A DNA stretch of 64,000 nucleotides from UBA4615 sp044368415 (GTDB taxonomy: Bacteria; Pseudomonadota; Gammaproteobacteria; Burkholderiales; Burkholderiaceae_E): assembly GCA_044368415.1 (NCBI GenBank), contig JBIPLJ010000008.1:1-64000 (forward strand), in the 5' to 3' direction. The notes beneath the pieces are model-generated. The model had not been told where the DNA came from. It ran no database searches and was given only the letters and a program-made list of their open reading frames with translations. Below, one piece after another: positions 37,977-47,509 of the stretch; positions within the stretch are counted from its first letter, which is position 1, and each line of letters opens with the position of its first letter. Both the position numbers and the translations under genes were made by a program.

Positions 37977-38528
37977 AGTGGCCGGTTCGTAACGGACCTC
38001 GAGGATCTCCAAGCCGAGTCGCCCTGCGGGCGTCATCAGCGCGACCGTGTCGCCCTCGCGGGCTTTGATCAGCGCCCGGGCGACCGGCGAGATCCAGCTG
38101 ATCCGGCCGTTGAGTGGATCGACCTCGTCGACCCCGACGATGGTCACGGTGCGTTCGACGCCGTCGGACTGCAGGTAGTTCACGGTCGCGCCGAAGAAGA
38201 CCTGGTCGTTGCCGGCCTGCTGCATCGGATCCACGACCTCGGCCCGATCGAGGCGCCGCGTAAGGAAGCGAATCCGCCGGTCGATCTCGCGCAGCCGCTT
38301 CTTGCCGTACAGGTAGTCGCCGTTCTCGGAACGGTCGCCGTTCGAGGCCGCCCAGGACACGATGCGCACCACATCCGGTCGCTCGACGTCGAGCAGCTGC
38401 AGCAGCTCGCGCTTCATCCGCGCGTGTCCGGCAGGTGTGATGTAGTTCCTCGGCGGCGGACCGGCCGCCTCCGGCAGCTCGGGCTCGTCGTCGTCGTCGG
38501 TGTCCTCACGCACGAACGCCTTGTTCAT
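37974..38528 (-). CDS. greB: Transcription elongation factor GreB
   Basis: A 184-residue GreA/GreB-type factor that rescues backtracked RNA polymerase by stimulating transcript cleavage. After an acidic lead (DTDDDDEPELPEA) come YITPAGHARMKRELLQLL and the coiled-coil hairpin with ASNGDRSENGDYLYGKKRLRE, whose acidic tip acts in the secondary channel. The C-terminal domain has FFGATVNYL and GVDEVDPLNGRISWISPVARAL, a GreB feature. ATG 38528 starts at MNKAFVRED; the longer frame upstream is unconserved. It is divergent from the small gene at 38594. Confidence 0.95.
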   Translation of the reverse strand: MNKAFVREDTDDDDEPELPEAAGPPPRNYITPAGHARMKRELLQLLDVERPDVVRIVSWAASNGDRSENGDYLYGKKRLREIDRRIRFLTRRLDRAEVVDPMQQAGNDQVFFGATVNYLQSDGVERTVTIVGVDEVDPLNGRISWISPVARALIKAREGDTVALMTPAGRLGLEILEVRYEPAT

Positions 38529-38593
38529 CGGACCTGCCGCCGCGTGTGACGTCGTTCGCTGCACGGGCCCGGGCGTCGTTGGATGATCGTGGA

Positions 38594-38908
38594 ATGAGCC
38601 CCGAGACCGACGCACAGCGACGCTGCGAACGCCTTCTCGCCCTCCTCGCCGAGGCGATGGCGATGGAACACGCCGTCAACCAGCGCACCCTGCAGATGGA
38701 CGCGAGTCCGCGCAGCCTTCTCAGACCCATCCTCGAGGAGGCGCTGACGCGTCTGGAGCCGTTGCTGCATCCCTCGCCCTCGGTGCCGCTGAACCGCTGG
38801 ATCAGCGAGATGACCGACCTGGAGCTGCAGCTCGATGCGGTGCTCTCGCACCGCGGCTGGCGCGTGCTCGGCCTCGACACCGAGCCGCCGCACGCCGATC
38901 ACGACTGA
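38594..38908 (+). CDS. Conserved-looking hypothetical protein, 104 residues
   Basis: I do not recognise this protein. It is soluble, mostly helical and acidic, with no signal peptide, Cys or metal motif. A Leu-rich helix (RLLALLAEAMAMEHAVNQRTL) is followed by RPILEEALTRLEPLL and a final DLELQLDAVLSHRGWRVLGLD. The codon pattern is like its neighbours (G/C in third positions), which supports coding. It is divergent from greB with a 65-base gap and tail-to-tail with pmbA, 71 bases apart. ATG 38594 follows GTGGA weakly. Confidence 0.6.
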   Translation: MSPETDAQRRCERLLALLAEAMAMEHAVNQRTLQMDASPRSLLRPILEEALTRLEPLLHPSPSVPLNRWISEMTDLELQLDAVLSHRGWRVLGLDTEPPHADHD

Positions 38909-38979
38909 GCCCCGCGTGCGTCGCCGTACGTGTGACGTGGCCGTCTCGCCCGTTGCCACCGGGCCGGCGCCATCTGGCG

Positions 38980-40317
38980 TCAGCCCGCCACCGACATCTG
39001 CTCGATCAGGACCGAGCCCGTGCGCTTCGTGCCGCGCGCGATCTCGTCGGCGCCCACGGCGACGATCGCGCGGAACATGTCCTTCAGGTTCCCGGCAATG
39101 GTGATCTCCTCGACCGGATAGCGGATCTTCCCGCCCTCGACCCAGTAGCCGCTCGCGCCGCGCGAGTAGTCGCCGGTCACGCCGTTGACGCCGTGGCCGA
39201 GCAGTTCGGTGACGAAGAGGCCAGTACCGAGCTTGCGCAGCATCGCGCGCAGGTCGTCGCGGGGACGGGTCTCGCGGCTCGAGAGCCGCAGGAAATGCGA
39301 GCCGCCGGCGTTGCCCGTGGTGCGCATGCCAAGCTTGCGCGCCGAGTAGCTCGAGAGGAACCAGCCGCCGAGCACGCCGGCGTCGATCACGCGGCGCGGC
39401 GCGGTGGCGACGCCCTCGTCGTCGAAGGGCGTGCTACCGAACTCGCCCCGCCGGTGCGGATCCTCGTCGAGGTCGATGTGCGGCGCGAAGACCGACGTGC
39501 CCAGTGCATCGACCAAGAAGCTCGCCTTGCGGTAGAGCGCGCCGCCGCTGGCGGCCTGCACGAAGTGCCCGATCAGCCCGGCGGCAAGCGGTGACTCGAA
39601 AAGCACCGGGACCTTGCGCGTGCCGAGCTTGTGCGCCCCCAGCCGCGACAGCGCGCGCTCGGCCGCATAGCGGCCGACCGCCTTGGGATCGGCGAGGCCG
39701 TCCGGGTGGCGGGCCGTCGAGTACCAGTCGTCGCGCTGCATCGCGCGTCCGCGACGCGCGATCGGGGCGCAGGCAATCGTATGGCGACTGTACGGATAGC
39801 CGCCAACGAAGCCCAGGCTGTTGGCCGACACGAAGTGGCCGTGGCCGAGCGAGACGCTCGCACCCTCGGAGTTGACAATCGCGCGGTCGGTCGCGAAGGC
39901 CGCGCCCTCCATCTCACGCGCGATTTCGATCGCCTCGGCGGCCTCGATGGTCCACGGGTGGAAGAGGTCGAGGTCTTTGGGGTCGCGGACGATGGTGTCC
40001 GGATCAGGCAGGCCGGCGAACGGGTCTTCGCCGGTGAAGCGGGCGATCTCGAAGGCGGCGCGTACGGTCTGGTCGATGGCCCGCTCGCCGAAGTCACTGG
40101 TGCTGGCATGGCCGCGGCGCGTGCCGAGGTGCACCGTGACCCCGAGGCCTTTGTCGCGGGTCTGCTCGATGGTCTCGACACGGCCCTTGCGGACGTTGAC
40201 CGACAGGCCGGCACTCTCGGACACGTCGGCAGAGGCCGCGGTCGCGCCGAGCCGGGCGGCCCGGTCGAGCACCGAACGGGCGAGTTCCTCGAAACGTGCG
40301 CGGCTGTGATCAAACAT
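38980..40317 (-). CDS. pmbA: Metalloprotease PmbA/TldE
   Basis: A 445-residue subunit of the TldD/TldE protease, which matures or degrades peptides such as microcin B17 and modified peptides. It shows SADVSESAGLSVNVRKGRVETIEQTRDKG split over the N-terminal domain, the SEGASVSLGHGHFVSANS region, VLFESPLAAGLIGHFVQAASGGALYRKASFL and the C-terminal TELLGHGVNGVTGDYSRGASGYWVE. Like other TldE proteins it lacks the HExxxH metal motif of TldD. ATG 40317 gives the family length. It is divergent from darP by 47 bases, a standard arrangement. No tldD is in the window. Confidence 0.95.
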   Translation of the reverse strand: MFDHSRARFEELARSVLDRAARLGATAASADVSESAGLSVNVRKGRVETIEQTRDKGLGVTVHLGTRRGHASTSDFGERAIDQTVRAAFEIARFTGEDPFAGLPDPDTIVRDPKDLDLFHPWTIEAAEAIEIAREMEGAAFATDRAIVNSEGASVSLGHGHFVSANSLGFVGGYPYSRHTIACAPIARRGRAMQRDDWYSTARHPDGLADPKAVGRYAAERALSRLGAHKLGTRKVPVLFESPLAAGLIGHFVQAASGGALYRKASFLVDALGTSVFAPHIDLDEDPHRRGEFGSTPFDDEGVATAPRRVIDAGVLGGWFLSSYSARKLGMRTTGNAGGSHFLRLSSRETRPRDDLRAMLRKLGTGLFVTELLGHGVNGVTGDYSRGASGYWVEGGKIRYPVEEITIAGNLKDMFRAIVAVGADEIARGTKRTGSVLIEQMSVAG

Positions 40318-40364
40318 CGGGCGAACCAGGATCGGATGGGGTCGGGCTATCATAGCAAGGCCCG

Positions 40365-40976
40365 ATGAAAGCCCCGCCCTCCCCCCCGCCCGCCCCGCCC
40401 GCGCCGCCGCCGGTGATCCACGGCCGCGACGAAGACGCGCCCTACGACGGTCCGAGCAAGTCGCAGCGCAAGCGCGAGATGCACATGCTGCAGGACCTCG
40501 GTGAGCGCCTCGTCGACCTCCCGCCGTCGCAACTCGAGCGCCTCGAGCTGCCGTCGGACCTCGTCGACGCGATCGTCATGGCCCGCAAGATCACCGCCCG
40601 CGAAGGACGGCGCCGCCAGCTGCAGTACGTCGGCAAGCTGATGCGCCATACCGACGCCGACGCGATCCTCTCGAAGCTCGACCTCGACGACGCCGGCCAC
40701 CGCCTCGAGACCGCGGTGATGCATGCCGCCGAGCGCTGGCGCGACGCGCTGCTCGAGTCGCCCGACCGCGTCGCCGACTTCACCGCCCGCTATCCGGCGG
40801 CGGCGCGCACGCTGCATCCGCTGGTGCGCTCGGCGCGGGCCGAGCACGCCAAGCAGCAGCGCGGCCGCCACTATCGCGAGCTGTACCGCGAACTGCGCGA
40901 CGTATTGCTCGCCGATGCCGCCCCGCCCGCTGCCGACCCGGACCACAACTCCGACCTGCCCGCCTCCGATGCCTGA
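40365..40976 (+). CDS. darP: Ribosome-associated protein DarP (YjgA, DUF615)
   Basis: A 203-residue DUF615 protein; the E. coli homologue YjgA/DarP takes part in late maturation of the 50S ribosomal subunit. Motifs are PSKSQRKREMHMLQDLGERLVDL, LELPSDLVDAIVMARKI, REGRRRQLQYVGKLMR and LHPLVRSARAEHAKQQRGRHYRELYR. The first 18 residues are an unusual Pro-rich lead (PPSPPPAPPAPPP) from a run of C/G repeats. Its stop lies eight bases inside the mog gene, so the two are coupled. Confidence 0.95.
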   Translation: MKAPPSPPPAPPAPPPVIHGRDEDAPYDGPSKSQRKREMHMLQDLGERLVDLPPSQLERLELPSDLVDAIVMARKITAREGRRRQLQYVGKLMRHTDADAILSKLDLDDAGHRLETAVMHAAERWRDALLESPDRVADFTARYPAAARTLHPLVRSARAEHAKQQRGRHYRELYRELRDVLLADAAPPAADPDHNSDLPASDA

Positions 40977-41583
40977 TCTGCCCGTCGCCGCCACCGAGTC
41001 GAACCCGCTGCGCATCGGGCTCGTCTCGATCTCGGACCGCGCCTCGGGCGGCGTCTACGACGACGCCGGCATCCCGGCGCTGCAGGACTGGCTCGGCGGG
41101 GCGCTCGCTTCGCCCTGGGTCGCCGAGACGCGGCTGATCCCGGACGAGCGGCCCGTCATCGAGCGCACGCTCGTGGAGCTTATCGACGTCGCCGGCTGCC
41201 ACCTGGTGCTCACCACCGGCGGCACCGGCCCGGCGCGACGCGACGTCACGCCCGAGGCGACGCTCGCCATCGCCGACAAGGAGATGCCCGGGTTCGGCGA
41301 GCGGATGCGCCAGATCAGCCTGAACTTCGTGCCCACCGCGATCCTGTCGCGCCAAGTCGCGGTGATCCGCGGCGGGGCGCTGATCGTCAATCTGCCCGGC
41401 CAGCCGAAGTCGATCCAGGAGACGCTCGAGGGCCTGCGCGACGCCGAGGGACGCTCGACGGTGGCAGGCATCTTCGCAGCGGTCCCCTACTGCCTGGACC
41501 TGATCGGCGCGCCGTTCGTGGACACGCACGAGGCGGTCTGCAAGACGTTCAGGCCGAAGTCGGCGCCCCGCCCAGCGGGCTGA
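40969..41583 (+). CDS. mog: Molybdopterin adenylyltransferase Mog
   Basis: A 204-residue enzyme that adenylylates molybdopterin before molybdenum insertion. It begins IGLVSISDRASGGVYDDAGIP, has LVLTTGGTGPARRDVTPEAT with the MoaB/Mog signature, MPGFGERMRQISL, and GGALIVNLPGQPKSIQE. The start overlaps the darP end by eight bases; this darP-mog order is common in Burkholderiales. No other molybdenum cofactor genes are in the window. Confidence 0.95.
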   Translation: MPDLPVAATESNPLRIGLVSISDRASGGVYDDAGIPALQDWLGGALASPWVAETRLIPDERPVIERTLVELIDVAGCHLVLTTGGTGPARRDVTPEATLAIADKEMPGFGERMRQISLNFVPTAILSRQVAVIRGGALIVNLPGQPKSIQETLEGLRDAEGRSTVAGIFAAVPYCLDLIGAPFVDTHEAVCKTFRPKSAPRPAG

Positions 41584-41636
41584 GCGCAGTCAGGCTCCGG
41601 CGCGCGGACCGGACGCGGCCGTCGGCCGCATCCAGT

Positions 41637-42686
41637 TCACGCTCCAGCCGCCGGACCCGCGTCGCGCGCGGCGTACCAAGCCATGGTGGCCTTCAGACCG
41701 TCGGCCACGTCGTGGGTCGGCACGTAGCCGAGCATCGTGTGCGCCTTCGAAATGTCGGCGAGCGAGTGGCGGATGTCGCCGTCTCGGAACGACCGGTGCT
41801 CGAGCGTCGCCGGAACCTCGCGGCCGAGCCTGCGCGCCAGGGCCGTGCGCATCGCCTCGGCCATCTCGACCAGCGTGGTGCGCGCCCCAACCGCAACGTT
41901 AAAGACCTGGTGGCCGCCGGGGATCTCCGGGGCGAGCGCGGCGCGCAGGTTCGCCTGCACGACATTGGCCACGTAGCAGAAGTCGCGCGAGGTGCTGCCG
42001 TCGCCGTTCACCCAGAGGGTCTCGCCGCGTAGCAGCGCACGCGCCCAGCGCGGCACGACTGCCGCGTAGGCGCCCTCGGGATCCTGGCGCGGGCCGAACA
42101 CGTTGAAGTAGCGCAGCCCGGCGCATTCCATGCCGTAGGTCCGCGCCCAGGTGGCCGCGAGCAGCTCGTCGATCGCCTTGGTCGCCGCGTACGGCGACAG
42201 CGGCTGACCGGTCGCCGACTCGACCTTCGGCAGCGCCGGATGGTCGCCGTACACCGAGCTCGAGGACGCGTAGACCAGGCGGCGCAGTCCGGCCTCGCGC
42301 GCCGCGCTGAGCAGTTCGGCGAAGCCGGTTGCGTTCGCACGGAAGGTGCGCATCGGATGCTCGATAGAGCGCGGCACCGATCCGAGGGCGGCCTGGTGCA
42401 GCACGTGGGCCACGCCGCGCAGCGCCTGCGCGCAGGCGTTCGGATCGCAGACGTCGCCGTCGACCAGCTCGAAGCCGGCCCAGGCCGCCTCGCCGACCGT
42501 CGCACGGACGTCCTCGAGGTTGCGCCGCGAGCCGGTCGAGAAATCGTCGAGGCCGACGACCTGCTGGCCGTGACTCAGCAGCGTCTCGACCAGGTGCGAG
42601 CCGATGAAGCCGGCCGCCCCGGTGACCAGCCAGCGCGACGCCGGCAGCCCGCGCAGCAGCTCGGCCGGCGAGGCGCCCGGGTTCAT
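41637..42686 (-). CDS. wbpP: NAD-dependent epimerase, WbpP/TviC-type UDP-GlcNAc(A) 4-epimerase
   Basis: A 349-residue extended SDR enzyme making precursors for surface polysaccharide. The NAD motif is GAAGFIGSHLVE, followed by DDFSTGSRRNL. HQAALGSVPRSIEHP, YASSSSVYGD and SPYAATKAIDE with the YxxxK pair are as in WbpP/TviC. The C-terminal part has FNVFGPRQDPEGAYAAVVPRW. The ATG at 42686 overlaps the stop of the dehydrogenase gene (ATGA). Together with that gene it would give a UDP-linked N-acetyl-galactosaminuronate sugar (as in Vi antigen or Pseudomonas O6). The order of the two steps is inferred from those systems. Confidence 0.88.
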   Translation of the reverse strand: MNPGASPAELLRGLPASRWLVTGAAGFIGSHLVETLLSHGQQVVGLDDFSTGSRRNLEDVRATVGEAAWAGFELVDGDVCDPNACAQALRGVAHVLHQAALGSVPRSIEHPMRTFRANATGFAELLSAAREAGLRRLVYASSSSVYGDHPALPKVESATGQPLSPYAATKAIDELLAATWARTYGMECAGLRYFNVFGPRQDPEGAYAAVVPRWARALLRGETLWVNGDGSTSRDFCYVANVVQANLRAALAPEIPGGHQVFNVAVGARTTLVEMAEAMRTALARRLGREVPATLEHRSFRDGDIRHSLADISKAHTMLGYVPTHDVADGLKATMAWYAARDAGPAAGA

Positions 42687-43963
42687 AGCCGCCATACCGA
42701 GTAGCCGAGCTTCTCAAGCGCGGCGCGGTCGTGTGCGCTCTTGATGTCGGCGAACACGCCGCCGCGGGTCAGGCGCGCGGTCAGCGCATCGAGCGGCATC
42801 GCCCGGTAGGCCTTGTGTGCGACCGCGGCGATCACGGCCCTCGCCGGCGGCAGGTCCTCCCAGCGCGTGAGCTCGATGCCGTACTCGTCCTGCGCGTCTG
42901 CGGACTCGGCGATCGGGTCGTGGACGTGTACCTTCATGCCGTACGATTGCAGCTCGTGGACGATGTCGACGACCTTCGAGTTGCGCAGGTCCGGCACGTC
43001 CTCCTTGAAGGTCAGGCCCAGTACGATCGCCACCTGGTTCGACACTGGCTGCGCCTCCTGGATCAACCGCTTGACCACCTGCTCGGCAACGAACTTGCCC
43101 ATGCCGTCGTTGATCCGGCGGCCGGCGAGAATCACCTGCGGGTGATAGCCGAGCATCTCGGCCTTGCGGGTCAGGTAGTACGGATCGACGCCGATGCAGT
43201 GCCCGCCGACCAGGCCGGGCCGGAACGGCAGGAAGTTCCACTTGGTGCCGGCGGCCTTGAGCACCTCGGCGGTGTCGATGCCGACGCGCTCGAAGATGAT
43301 CGCGAGCTCGTTCATCAGCGCGATGTTCAGGTCGCGCTGCGTGTTCTCGATCACCTTGGCGGCCTCGGCGACCTTGATGCTGCTGGCACGGTGAACGCCC
43401 GCGGTGACCACCGCCTCGTAGAGCGCAGCGACTCGGCCGAGCGTCTGCTCGGAGTCGCCGGCGACGACCTTGACGATGCGCGTGAGCGTGTGCTCGCGGT
43501 CGCCCGGGTTGATGCGCTCGGGCGAATAGCCGACGAAGAAGTCCTTCTTCCAGCGCTTGCCGCTCGCCGCCTCGAGCACCGGCACGCAGACCTCCTCGGT
43601 CGCACCCGGGTAGACCGTAGACTCGTAGACGACGAGCGCGCCGGCCTTGAGGTTCGCGCCGACGAAGCGGCTCGCCGAGATCAGCGGCCCGAAGTCGGGC
43701 TGATGGGCCTCGTCGACCGGCGTGGGCACGGCGACGACGATGCAGTCGGCGTCGAGCAGCGCAGCCGGGTCGGCGGTGACCCTCAGGCGGGTCGCGGCGG
43801 CGAACTGCTCCGGGCTCACCTCCCCGGTGGTGTCGACGCGGGCGGCGATCCGTGCAACCTTCTCCGCGGAGAGGTCGAAGCCGATGGTGTCGAAGACGCG
43901 CCCGAACTCGACGGCCAGTGGCAGGCCGACATAGCCCAGGCCGATCACAGCGACAGTGGTCAT
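42683..43963 (-). CDS. wbpO: UDP-N-acetylglucosamine 6-dehydrogenase type nucleotide-sugar dehydrogenase (WbpO/TviB)
   Basis: A 426-residue NAD-dependent dehydrogenase that oxidises UDP-HexNAc twice to the uronate. Rossmann motif VIGLGYVGLPLAVEFG is at the start, VVAVPTPVDE and YESTVYPGATEE follow, and the active-site Cys is in VGGHCIGVDPYYL. GLTFKEDVPDLRNSKVVDIV marks the C-terminal domain. TviB/WbpO-like sequence and pairing with the WbpP-like epimerase support a UDP-HexNAc rather than UDP-glucose substrate. It lies 158 bases downstream of relA on the same strand. Confidence 0.88.
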   Translation of the reverse strand: MTTVAVIGLGYVGLPLAVEFGRVFDTIGFDLSAEKVARIAARVDTTGEVSPEQFAAATRLRVTADPAALLDADCIVVAVPTPVDEAHQPDFGPLISASRFVGANLKAGALVVYESTVYPGATEEVCVPVLEAASGKRWKKDFFVGYSPERINPGDREHTLTRIVKVVAGDSEQTLGRVAALYEAVVTAGVHRASSIKVAEAAKVIENTQRDLNIALMNELAIIFERVGIDTAEVLKAAGTKWNFLPFRPGLVGGHCIGVDPYYLTRKAEMLGYHPQVILAGRRINDGMGKFVAEQVVKRLIQEAQPVSNQVAIVLGLTFKEDVPDLRNSKVVDIVHELQSYGMKVHVHDPIAESADAQDEYGIELTRWEDLPPARAVIAAVAHKAYRAMPLDALTARLTRGGVFADIKSAHDRAALEKLGYSVWRL

Positions 43964-44121
43964 GGTCCCGAATGCTCGATGAATGGTTTCGGCGCAGCAT
44001 ACTGTGGCGCCGGTGAACGGGATCACGGCGGGGCGCCTGCCGGCATCCGTTCGCGTTGCGGGCACCGACAAACGGCGCGCGGTGCGCTCCCCCCGTCAGG
44101 CTGATCCTGCCATGGGTGCGC

Positions 44122-46452
44122 TCAGCGCCGGCGGCACTCGATCACACCTTCGACATCTCGGACCGCGATCAGGGTCCGATCCAGCTGCGGGACCGACGGC
44201 ACCTCGACGGTGAACTGCATCTGCGCCACGCCGACGCGGCTGAGCGTCTGGACCGCGACGACGTTCAGACGGTCGCGGGCGAAGACATCGGAGACGTCGC
44301 GCAGCAGGCCCTGGCGATCGCGTGCACGCAGCACCACGTCCACCGGGTAGGCGGCGCGCGGAGCCGCCCCCTTAGCAGGCGCGCCGGCAGACTCCCCGTC
44401 GCCCCAGGCGGTCTCGAGCACCCGCTCGGGCGCGCGCCGCGCCATGTCGGCGAAGCTGCGGCAGCCTGCACGGTGGACCGACACGCCGTGGCCGCGGGTA
44501 ACGAACCCGACGATGCGATCGGGCGGTGCGGGCCGGCAGCACCGCGCGAGCTGGGTCATCAGGAAGTCGACGCCGACCACCAGCACGCCGCTGCCGGCCC
44601 CTGAGTCGCGGCGCGAGCCGCGCACACCGCGCAGCGCCGCGCCGTCGGCCTGCAGCGCGGCCGCGCCGTCGGCGGCCGCGGCGCGTGCGACGTCCGACGG
44701 CCCGCGGGCGGCTTCGGAGCCGGCGCGGATCGCCTCCTCGAGCATCCGCGGCCCGAGCTCGTCGCGGCCGACCGCGAAGAACAGCTCTTCGGGGCGCGGG
44801 AACCCGAGGCGGCGGGCCAGCTCCTCGTGGGCGAGCGCCGTGCGGCCCTCGCGCTGCAGCATCTTCTCGACCTTGTCGCGGCCGGCGGACACGTCGTGCT
44901 CGAGCTCGAGCGCGTTGAACCACTGGCGAACTTTGGCGCGCGCCCGCGGGCTGCGCACGTACCCGAGCTGCATGTTCAGCCAGTCGCGCGACGGCCCCTC
45001 CGAGCCGCTGCCCGCCCGGGCCGCGACGATCTCGACCGTCTGGCCGTTGCGCAGCGCCGTGTTGAGCGGAACCATCTGCCCGTCGACCCGCGCGCCGCGG
45101 CAGCGGTGACCGAGCAGCGTATGCACGTGATAGGCGAAGTCGACCGGCGTGGACCCCGCCGGCAGCTCGACCACGCGCGCCTGGGGCGTCAGCAGGTAGA
45201 TGCGGTCGGCGTCCTCGCCGGTGCCGGTGGCGATGCGCCCGCCCAGCGTCGCGCCGACCTCCTGCTGCCACATCAGCAGCTGGCGCATCCATTCGACGCG
45301 CTCTTCCTGGGCGCCCGCCGGCTTGCCGCCGTCGACGGCACGACCCTTGGTGCGGCGCACGGCGCCGGACGCCGGGCTGCCGGCCAGTCCGACGGAGGAC
45401 TCCTTGTAGCGCCAGTGCGAGGCGATGCCGAACTCGGCGTGCCGGTGCATGTCTCGGGTCCGGATCTGGACCTCGAGCGGCCGCTCGTCCTCGGCGATGA
45501 CCACCGTGTGCAGCGACTGGTAGCCGTTGGCCTTGGGCCGCGAGATGTAGTCGTCGAACTCGCGCGGGATCGGCGGCCAGATCTGGTGGACGATGCCGAG
45601 CACCGTGTAGCAATCCTTCGCGTCGTCGACCAGCACGCGGAATGCCCTCAGGTCCTGGACCTCGGAGAAGGACAGCCCCTTGGTTCGCATCTTGTGGTAG
45701 ATGCTGTGGATGTGCTTGGGCCGGCCGGAGACCTCGGCGGTGAGGCCCTGGGCGTGCAGCGCCTCGCGCAGGCGCTCTACGGCGGCCCGCACGAAACCTT
45801 CGCGCTCGACGCGCCGCTCCTCGAGCTGGCGCGCGATGCCCTTGTAGAGATCGGGCTCGAGGAAGCGGAACGCCAAATCCTCGAGCTCCCACTTGAGCTG
45901 GCCCAGGCCCAGCCGGTTGGCCAGCGGCGCCAGCACCTCGAGCGTCTCATGGGCGATGCCGGCCTCGGGCGCATGCCGACTCTCGGCATGCCAGCGCAGC
46001 GACTGCAGCCGCGAGGCGAGCCGCAGCAGCACGACCCGGATGTCGCTCGCCATCGCCAGCGTCATCCGGCGCAGCGTCTCGAGCTGCACGCCCGAACTCG
46101 AGGCGTTCGCGCGCAGGGTCAGGTCTTTCAGGCGCAGCATCTGCCGCATACCGTCGACCAGTGTGCCCACCTCGTCGCCCCAGCGGGCGACAATCTTGTC
46201 GAGCGGCACCGCGTCGCCCACGCCGAACAGCACGGCCGCCACCCGGGTCGGCTCGTCGACGTTGAGGGCCTCGAGGATCGCGAGCGTACCCCGCGCATGG
46301 GCGACGATGGGCTCGCCACTGCCGCCCACTGCCCCGCCCAGGCGCGCCTCGGCGAGCTCGAGCGCCTCGGACACGGCGCTGCCGCCCAGGAGCGGGGCGG
46401 CGCCGGCGGTTGCCGGTTCGGCAGCGTGGGGGGCGGGGTCTGGGGTAGCCAT
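44122..46452 (-). CDS. relA: GTP pyrophosphokinase RelA (synthetase-only RSH)
   Basis: A 776-residue RSH protein that makes (p)ppGpp on starved ribosomes. The HD domain is degenerate: the HDxxED position reads FGVGDAV, so hydrolysis is lost. The synthetase has the acidic EFDDYI motif (RelA type) where SpoT has RFKD, then PKANGYQSLHTVV and EVQIRTRDMHRHAEFGIASHW. TGS (YLLTPQARVVELPAGSTPVDFAYHVH), zinc-finger-like and C-terminal ACT domains follow. ATG 46452 was chosen at MATPDP; upstream codons are unconserved. It lies inside the polysaccharide region between wbpO and mtfA. Confidence 0.96.
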   Translation of the reverse strand: MATPDPAPHAAEPATAGAAPLLGGSAVSEALELAEARLGGAVGGSGEPIVAHARGTLAILEALNVDEPTRVAAVLFGVGDAVPLDKIVARWGDEVGTLVDGMRQMLRLKDLTLRANASSSGVQLETLRRMTLAMASDIRVVLLRLASRLQSLRWHAESRHAPEAGIAHETLEVLAPLANRLGLGQLKWELEDLAFRFLEPDLYKGIARQLEERRVEREGFVRAAVERLREALHAQGLTAEVSGRPKHIHSIYHKMRTKGLSFSEVQDLRAFRVLVDDAKDCYTVLGIVHQIWPPIPREFDDYISRPKANGYQSLHTVVIAEDERPLEVQIRTRDMHRHAEFGIASHWRYKESSVGLAGSPASGAVRRTKGRAVDGGKPAGAQEERVEWMRQLLMWQQEVGATLGGRIATGTGEDADRIYLLTPQARVVELPAGSTPVDFAYHVHTLLGHRCRGARVDGQMVPLNTALRNGQTVEIVAARAGSGSEGPSRDWLNMQLGYVRSPRARAKVRQWFNALELEHDVSAGRDKVEKMLQREGRTALAHEELARRLGFPRPEELFFAVGRDELGPRMLEEAIRAGSEAARGPSDVARAAAADGAAALQADGAALRGVRGSRRDSGAGSGVLVVGVDFLMTQLARCCRPAPPDRIVGFVTRGHGVSVHRAGCRSFADMARRAPERVLETAWGDGESAGAPAKGAAPRAAYPVDVVLRARDRQGLLRDVSDVFARDRLNVVAVQTLSRVGVAQMQFTVEVPSVPQLDRTLIAVRDVEGVIECRRR

Positions 46453-46595
46453 GGCGGCGACTCGGGCCCTACGGGGCCGGCGCGAAATCGTAGGCATTAT
46501 AGGGGGCGCGCGTACTCGGCCCGCGGGCTTCGGGGTCTGCGCGCGGCCGCCGGTCCGTCCCGCCCTCCACTCATGCTCCCGTCCCCGCCGCTGCA

Positions 46596-47408
46596 ATGAT
46601 CTGGCCCCTAGGCCCCCGCCGCGCCCTCGCGATCGACGCCGCCGCCTGGCAGTCGCTACAGGCGTCGCTGCCCTACCTGCGCGCGCTCGACGATGCCGAG
46701 TCGGCCCGCATGCGAGCACTCATCGCTGCCTTCCTGTCCGGCAAGACCTTCAGCGGCACCCACGGCCTGGTGCCCGACGATTCGATGCGCTTGACGATCG
46801 CAGCTCAGGCCTGCCTGCCGGTGCTGCACATTGGCCTGGATCCGTACGACGACTTCGTCGAGATCGTGGTCTACCCCTCGGCCTTCGCCGTGCGCCGAAA
46901 GGTCACCGACGACGACGGCCTCGTCCACGAGTTCGACGACGTGCTGGCCGGCGAGGCGATGGACGGGGGCCCGGTGGTGCTGTCCTGGGACGACGTCGCA
47001 GGCACAACGCGCACGCCTACGGCCAACGTCGTGATCCACGAATTTGCCCACAAGCTCGACCTAGCCGACGGCGAGGCCGACGGCTGCCCGCCGATGCCGC
47101 GCGCGGCCCGCGCCCACTGGCTCGACACGCTGCATGCGGCCTACCATGCCTTCGTCGACGCGCTCGAGGCGCTCGAGCACGGCCTGCCGCCGGACATGGA
47201 CCCGGAAGGCGAGGAGGCCGACGTCTGGTACGCCCGGCTTCCACTCGACCCCTATGCCGCCACCGACGAAGCGGAGTTCTTCGCGGTTGCCGCCGAGGCC
47301 TTTTTTGTCGAGCCCGGCCCGCTCGCCGAGGCCTATCCGGCGCTGTATGCATGCTTCGTCGGGTACTTCCGGCACGACCCGATGTCTCCGGCGCGCGGGC
47401 GCGACTGA
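46596..47408 (+). CDS. mtfA: MtfA-type zinc peptidase
   Basis: A 270-residue homologue of E. coli MtfA, a zinc aminopeptidase that binds the repressor Mlc. The zinc motif is HEFAHKLD (IHEFAH), and the downstream block TDEAEFFAVAAEAFFVEP supplies the third Glu ligand. LVLSWDDV-type sequence before the motif and the Trp/Pro-rich start WPLGPRRALAI are typical. It is divergent from relA and leads into the polysaccharide genes, but probably is not part of that pathway. Confidence 0.92.
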   Translation: MIWPLGPRRALAIDAAAWQSLQASLPYLRALDDAESARMRALIAAFLSGKTFSGTHGLVPDDSMRLTIAAQACLPVLHIGLDPYDDFVEIVVYPSAFAVRRKVTDDDGLVHEFDDVLAGEAMDGGPVVLSWDDVAGTTRTPTANVVIHEFAHKLDLADGEADGCPPMPRAARAHWLDTLHAAYHAFVDALEALEHGLPPDMDPEGEEADVWYARLPLDPYAATDEAEFFAVAAEAFFVEPGPLAEAYPALYACFVGYFRHDPMSPARGRD

Positions 47409-47509
47409 CGCGGCCTTGCCACGGACGCAGCCGGCGGGCCGTCCATGACGTCCGGTCGTGCGGTAGTTCCTTCGGGAGAAGCGGGCGCGCGGGCGAGCAT
47501 CGTCGCGCC

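Noticed and set aside
44827..46599. 590-codon frame antisense to relA
   Set aside because: No motif, and it overlaps conserved RelA domains throughout.
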